From Oceanobacillus sp. CFH 90083 (GTDB lineage Bacteria; Bacillota; Bacilli; Bacillales; Amphibacillaceae), in contig NZ_VIYG01000003.1 in the NCBI RefSeq assembly GCF_009389585.1, forward strand, positions 229,371 through 293,370: a stretch of 64,000 nucleotides of DNA. Direction: 5' to 3'. The notes beneath the pieces are model-generated. The model had not been told where the DNA came from. It saw nothing but the letters and a program-made list of their open reading frames with translations, and searched no databases. A program made the translations under genes and the position numbers. Below, piece by piece: positions 62,886-64,000 of the stretch (positions within the stretch are counted from its first letter, which is position 1; the number at the start of each line of letters is the position of its first letter).

Positions 62886-63758
62886 ATGCAAAACAGTATG
62901 AACAAGGCATTACAGTATATTGAAGAGAACTTGGATGTAGAAATGGATGAGAAAGAAATAGAGAAGATTACCGGTACATCCATTTATCATTTTCGGCGAA
63001 TGTTTTCTTTCTTGACCGGGATGACTCTGACAGCCTATATCCGTCATCGAAAGCTTTCCAATGCGATGTTTGACTTGTTGCGGGATGATGTTAATGTGAC
63101 GGACACTGCTTTTAAATATGGGTATAATTCTGTAGATGGTTTCTCCCGCGCATTTCGGGAATGGACCGGGTTTAACCCTTCTGAGGTAAAAAAACAGCAA
63201 AAGCAGCGTCTTAAAGCCTTTCCGAAGCTCACCTTCCAATTAACCGTTCAAGGAGGAGCAGAGATGAATTATCGAATTGTAGAAAAAGAAGCATTTAAAA
63301 TTATTGGTGTCAGTAAAAAGGTGCCGATGCAGTTTGAAGGAGTTAATCCGGAAATTGAAAAGCTGGCGAATAGTATGACAGATCAACAGAAAGAAAAGAT
63401 GCATCAATATGTTAATCTGGAGCCAAGGCAAGTAATTAATGCTTCCTATAACTTTGGAGAAGGAAGAATACAGGAGGAAGGATATTTGGATCATATGATT
63501 GGTGTATTGACAGATGAAGAAGGACCTTTTGAAGGGCTGGATGTGCTGGAGGTACCTGCTTATACTTGGGCTATTTTTTCTTCACAAGGGGAGTTCCCTA
63601 AAGTGATGCAGGAAACATGGGCAAAAATAGCAGCGGAATGGCTTCCATCTTCAGATTATGAATTAATAGAAGCACCAGAAATTTCTTTTGTAGAAGATTA
63701 TAGTAATCTTGATAATGTGTATAGCGAGATTTGGATAGCTGTGAAGAAAAAGAATTAG
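62886..63758 (+). CDS. AraC family regulator with GyrI-like effector domain
   Basis: The 290-residue protein has two AraC HTH motifs (about 1-105; EIEKITGTSIYHFRRMFSFL and TAFKYGYNSVDGFSRAFREW) and a C-terminal GyrI/SOUL-like ligand domain (about 125-290; DVLEVPAYTWAIFSS, SEIWIAVKKK). Such proteins bind hydrophobic drugs or metabolites. I chose the ATG at 62886 because GGAGGAGAAGG precedes it; earlier in-frame codons lack a site. It may control the neighbouring oxidoreductase gene. Confidence 0.9.
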   Translation: MQNSMNKALQYIEENLDVEMDEKEIEKITGTSIYHFRRMFSFLTGMTLTAYIRHRKLSNAMFDLLRDDVNVTDTAFKYGYNSVDGFSRAFREWTGFNPSEVKKQQKQRLKAFPKLTFQLTVQGGAEMNYRIVEKEAFKIIGVSKKVPMQFEGVNPEIEKLANSMTDQQKEKMHQYVNLEPRQVINASYNFGEGRIQEEGYLDHMIGVLTDEEGPFEGLDVLEVPAYTWAIFSSQGEFPKVMQETWAKIAAEWLPSSDYELIEAPEISFVEDYSNLDNVYSEIWIAVKKKN

Positions 63759-64000
63759 CAGGAGTGTAGTTAGAAAAAACGAGGTACTGATTTTGACAAT
63801 GTCATTAACTTAAGCATATTGACAAAGCAGGCGGATGAAGTAATGGAGGCCTTGTAAGTACATGAATTTACTATTTTTAATATATTTTCCAATTTAGAAA
63901 AATAAGTATCCAAAAACAATAAAACATCGAAACTAAAAGAGACAAATAACGTTCTAATTTTGAATAATATTATTAAGAAATAGTAATTTGTATCAAGTCT
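63759..64000. other. Window end, no gene seen
   Basis: The last 242 bp are AT-rich. I see no convincing gene, terminator or RNA. Confidence 0.4.

Overview
The window looks like chromosomal DNA of a low-GC Gram-positive bacterium of the family Bacillaceae. Nearly every gene has an AAGGAGG-type ribosome binding site, TTG and GTG starts are common, and the families (BlaI/BlaR1, LytST, RRNPP regulators, CcpA-type cre sites, type I-C CRISPR-Cas, bacitracin/lantibiotic-type ABC exporters) fit this group. An Oceanobacillus/Virgibacillus-like host is my inference from style; no rRNA gene is present to settle it.

Layout. 1-7.1 kb: an acetyltransferase, then a beta-lactam resistance cassette in which blaR1-blaI diverge from a class A beta-lactamase and a MecA/PBP3-like penicillin-binding protein. 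Four TAC-N4-GTA operators lie between the two arms. A PP2C-like phosphatase follows. 7.2-12.5 kb: a MITE-like element, a small lipoprotein, a Nudix hydrolase, a nucleotidyltransferase-Rossmann fusion, an ECF sigma factor with a SnoaL-like tail, an alpha/beta hydrolase and an Rrf2 regulator lacking its N-terminus. 12.9-15.8 kb: a MurR-MurK-AmiE type cell-wall recycling operon. 16-21.3 kb: CorA, then LytS/LytT and a CstA-type (pyruvate) transporter. 21.5-22.9 kb: an RRNPP regulator whose stop codon overlaps the start of a 40-residue secreted peptide gene, probably a quorum-sensing pair. 23.3-33.5 kb: a carbon-catabolic region with a LacI regulator and four copies of a TTAGATCGATCTAA-like operator. 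Its genes are a TIM-barrel enzyme, AroD, a membrane transporter, ALDH, Zn-ADH, a ThDP enzyme and Gfo/Idh. 33.6-41.4 kb: a tripartite tricarboxylate transporter with two binding proteins, diverging from IclR, a CoA-transferase and an HMG-CoA-lyase-like enzyme.

41.5-54.5 kb is a complete type I-C CRISPR-Cas locus (cas3-cas5-cas8-cas7-cas4-cas1-cas2, all on the minus strand) with three arrays. Each array has a related leader and a slightly different repeat. Between cas3 and cas5 is an orphan, degenerate repeat followed by a spacer-like sequence. The 5' part of this sequence matches two tandem TTC-flanked sites just upstream of the predicted cas5-operon promoter (18 of 21 and 19 of 22 positions). 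I read it as a CreR-like crRNA mimic through which Cascade represses its own operon. This is the most interesting item in the window.

54.9-63.8 kb: an OmpR-type two-component system, a broken Nudix gene, an ECF sigma/anti-sigma pair, a BcrA-type ABC exporter with two permeases, an MDR-family oxidoreductase and an AraC/GyrI-like regulator.
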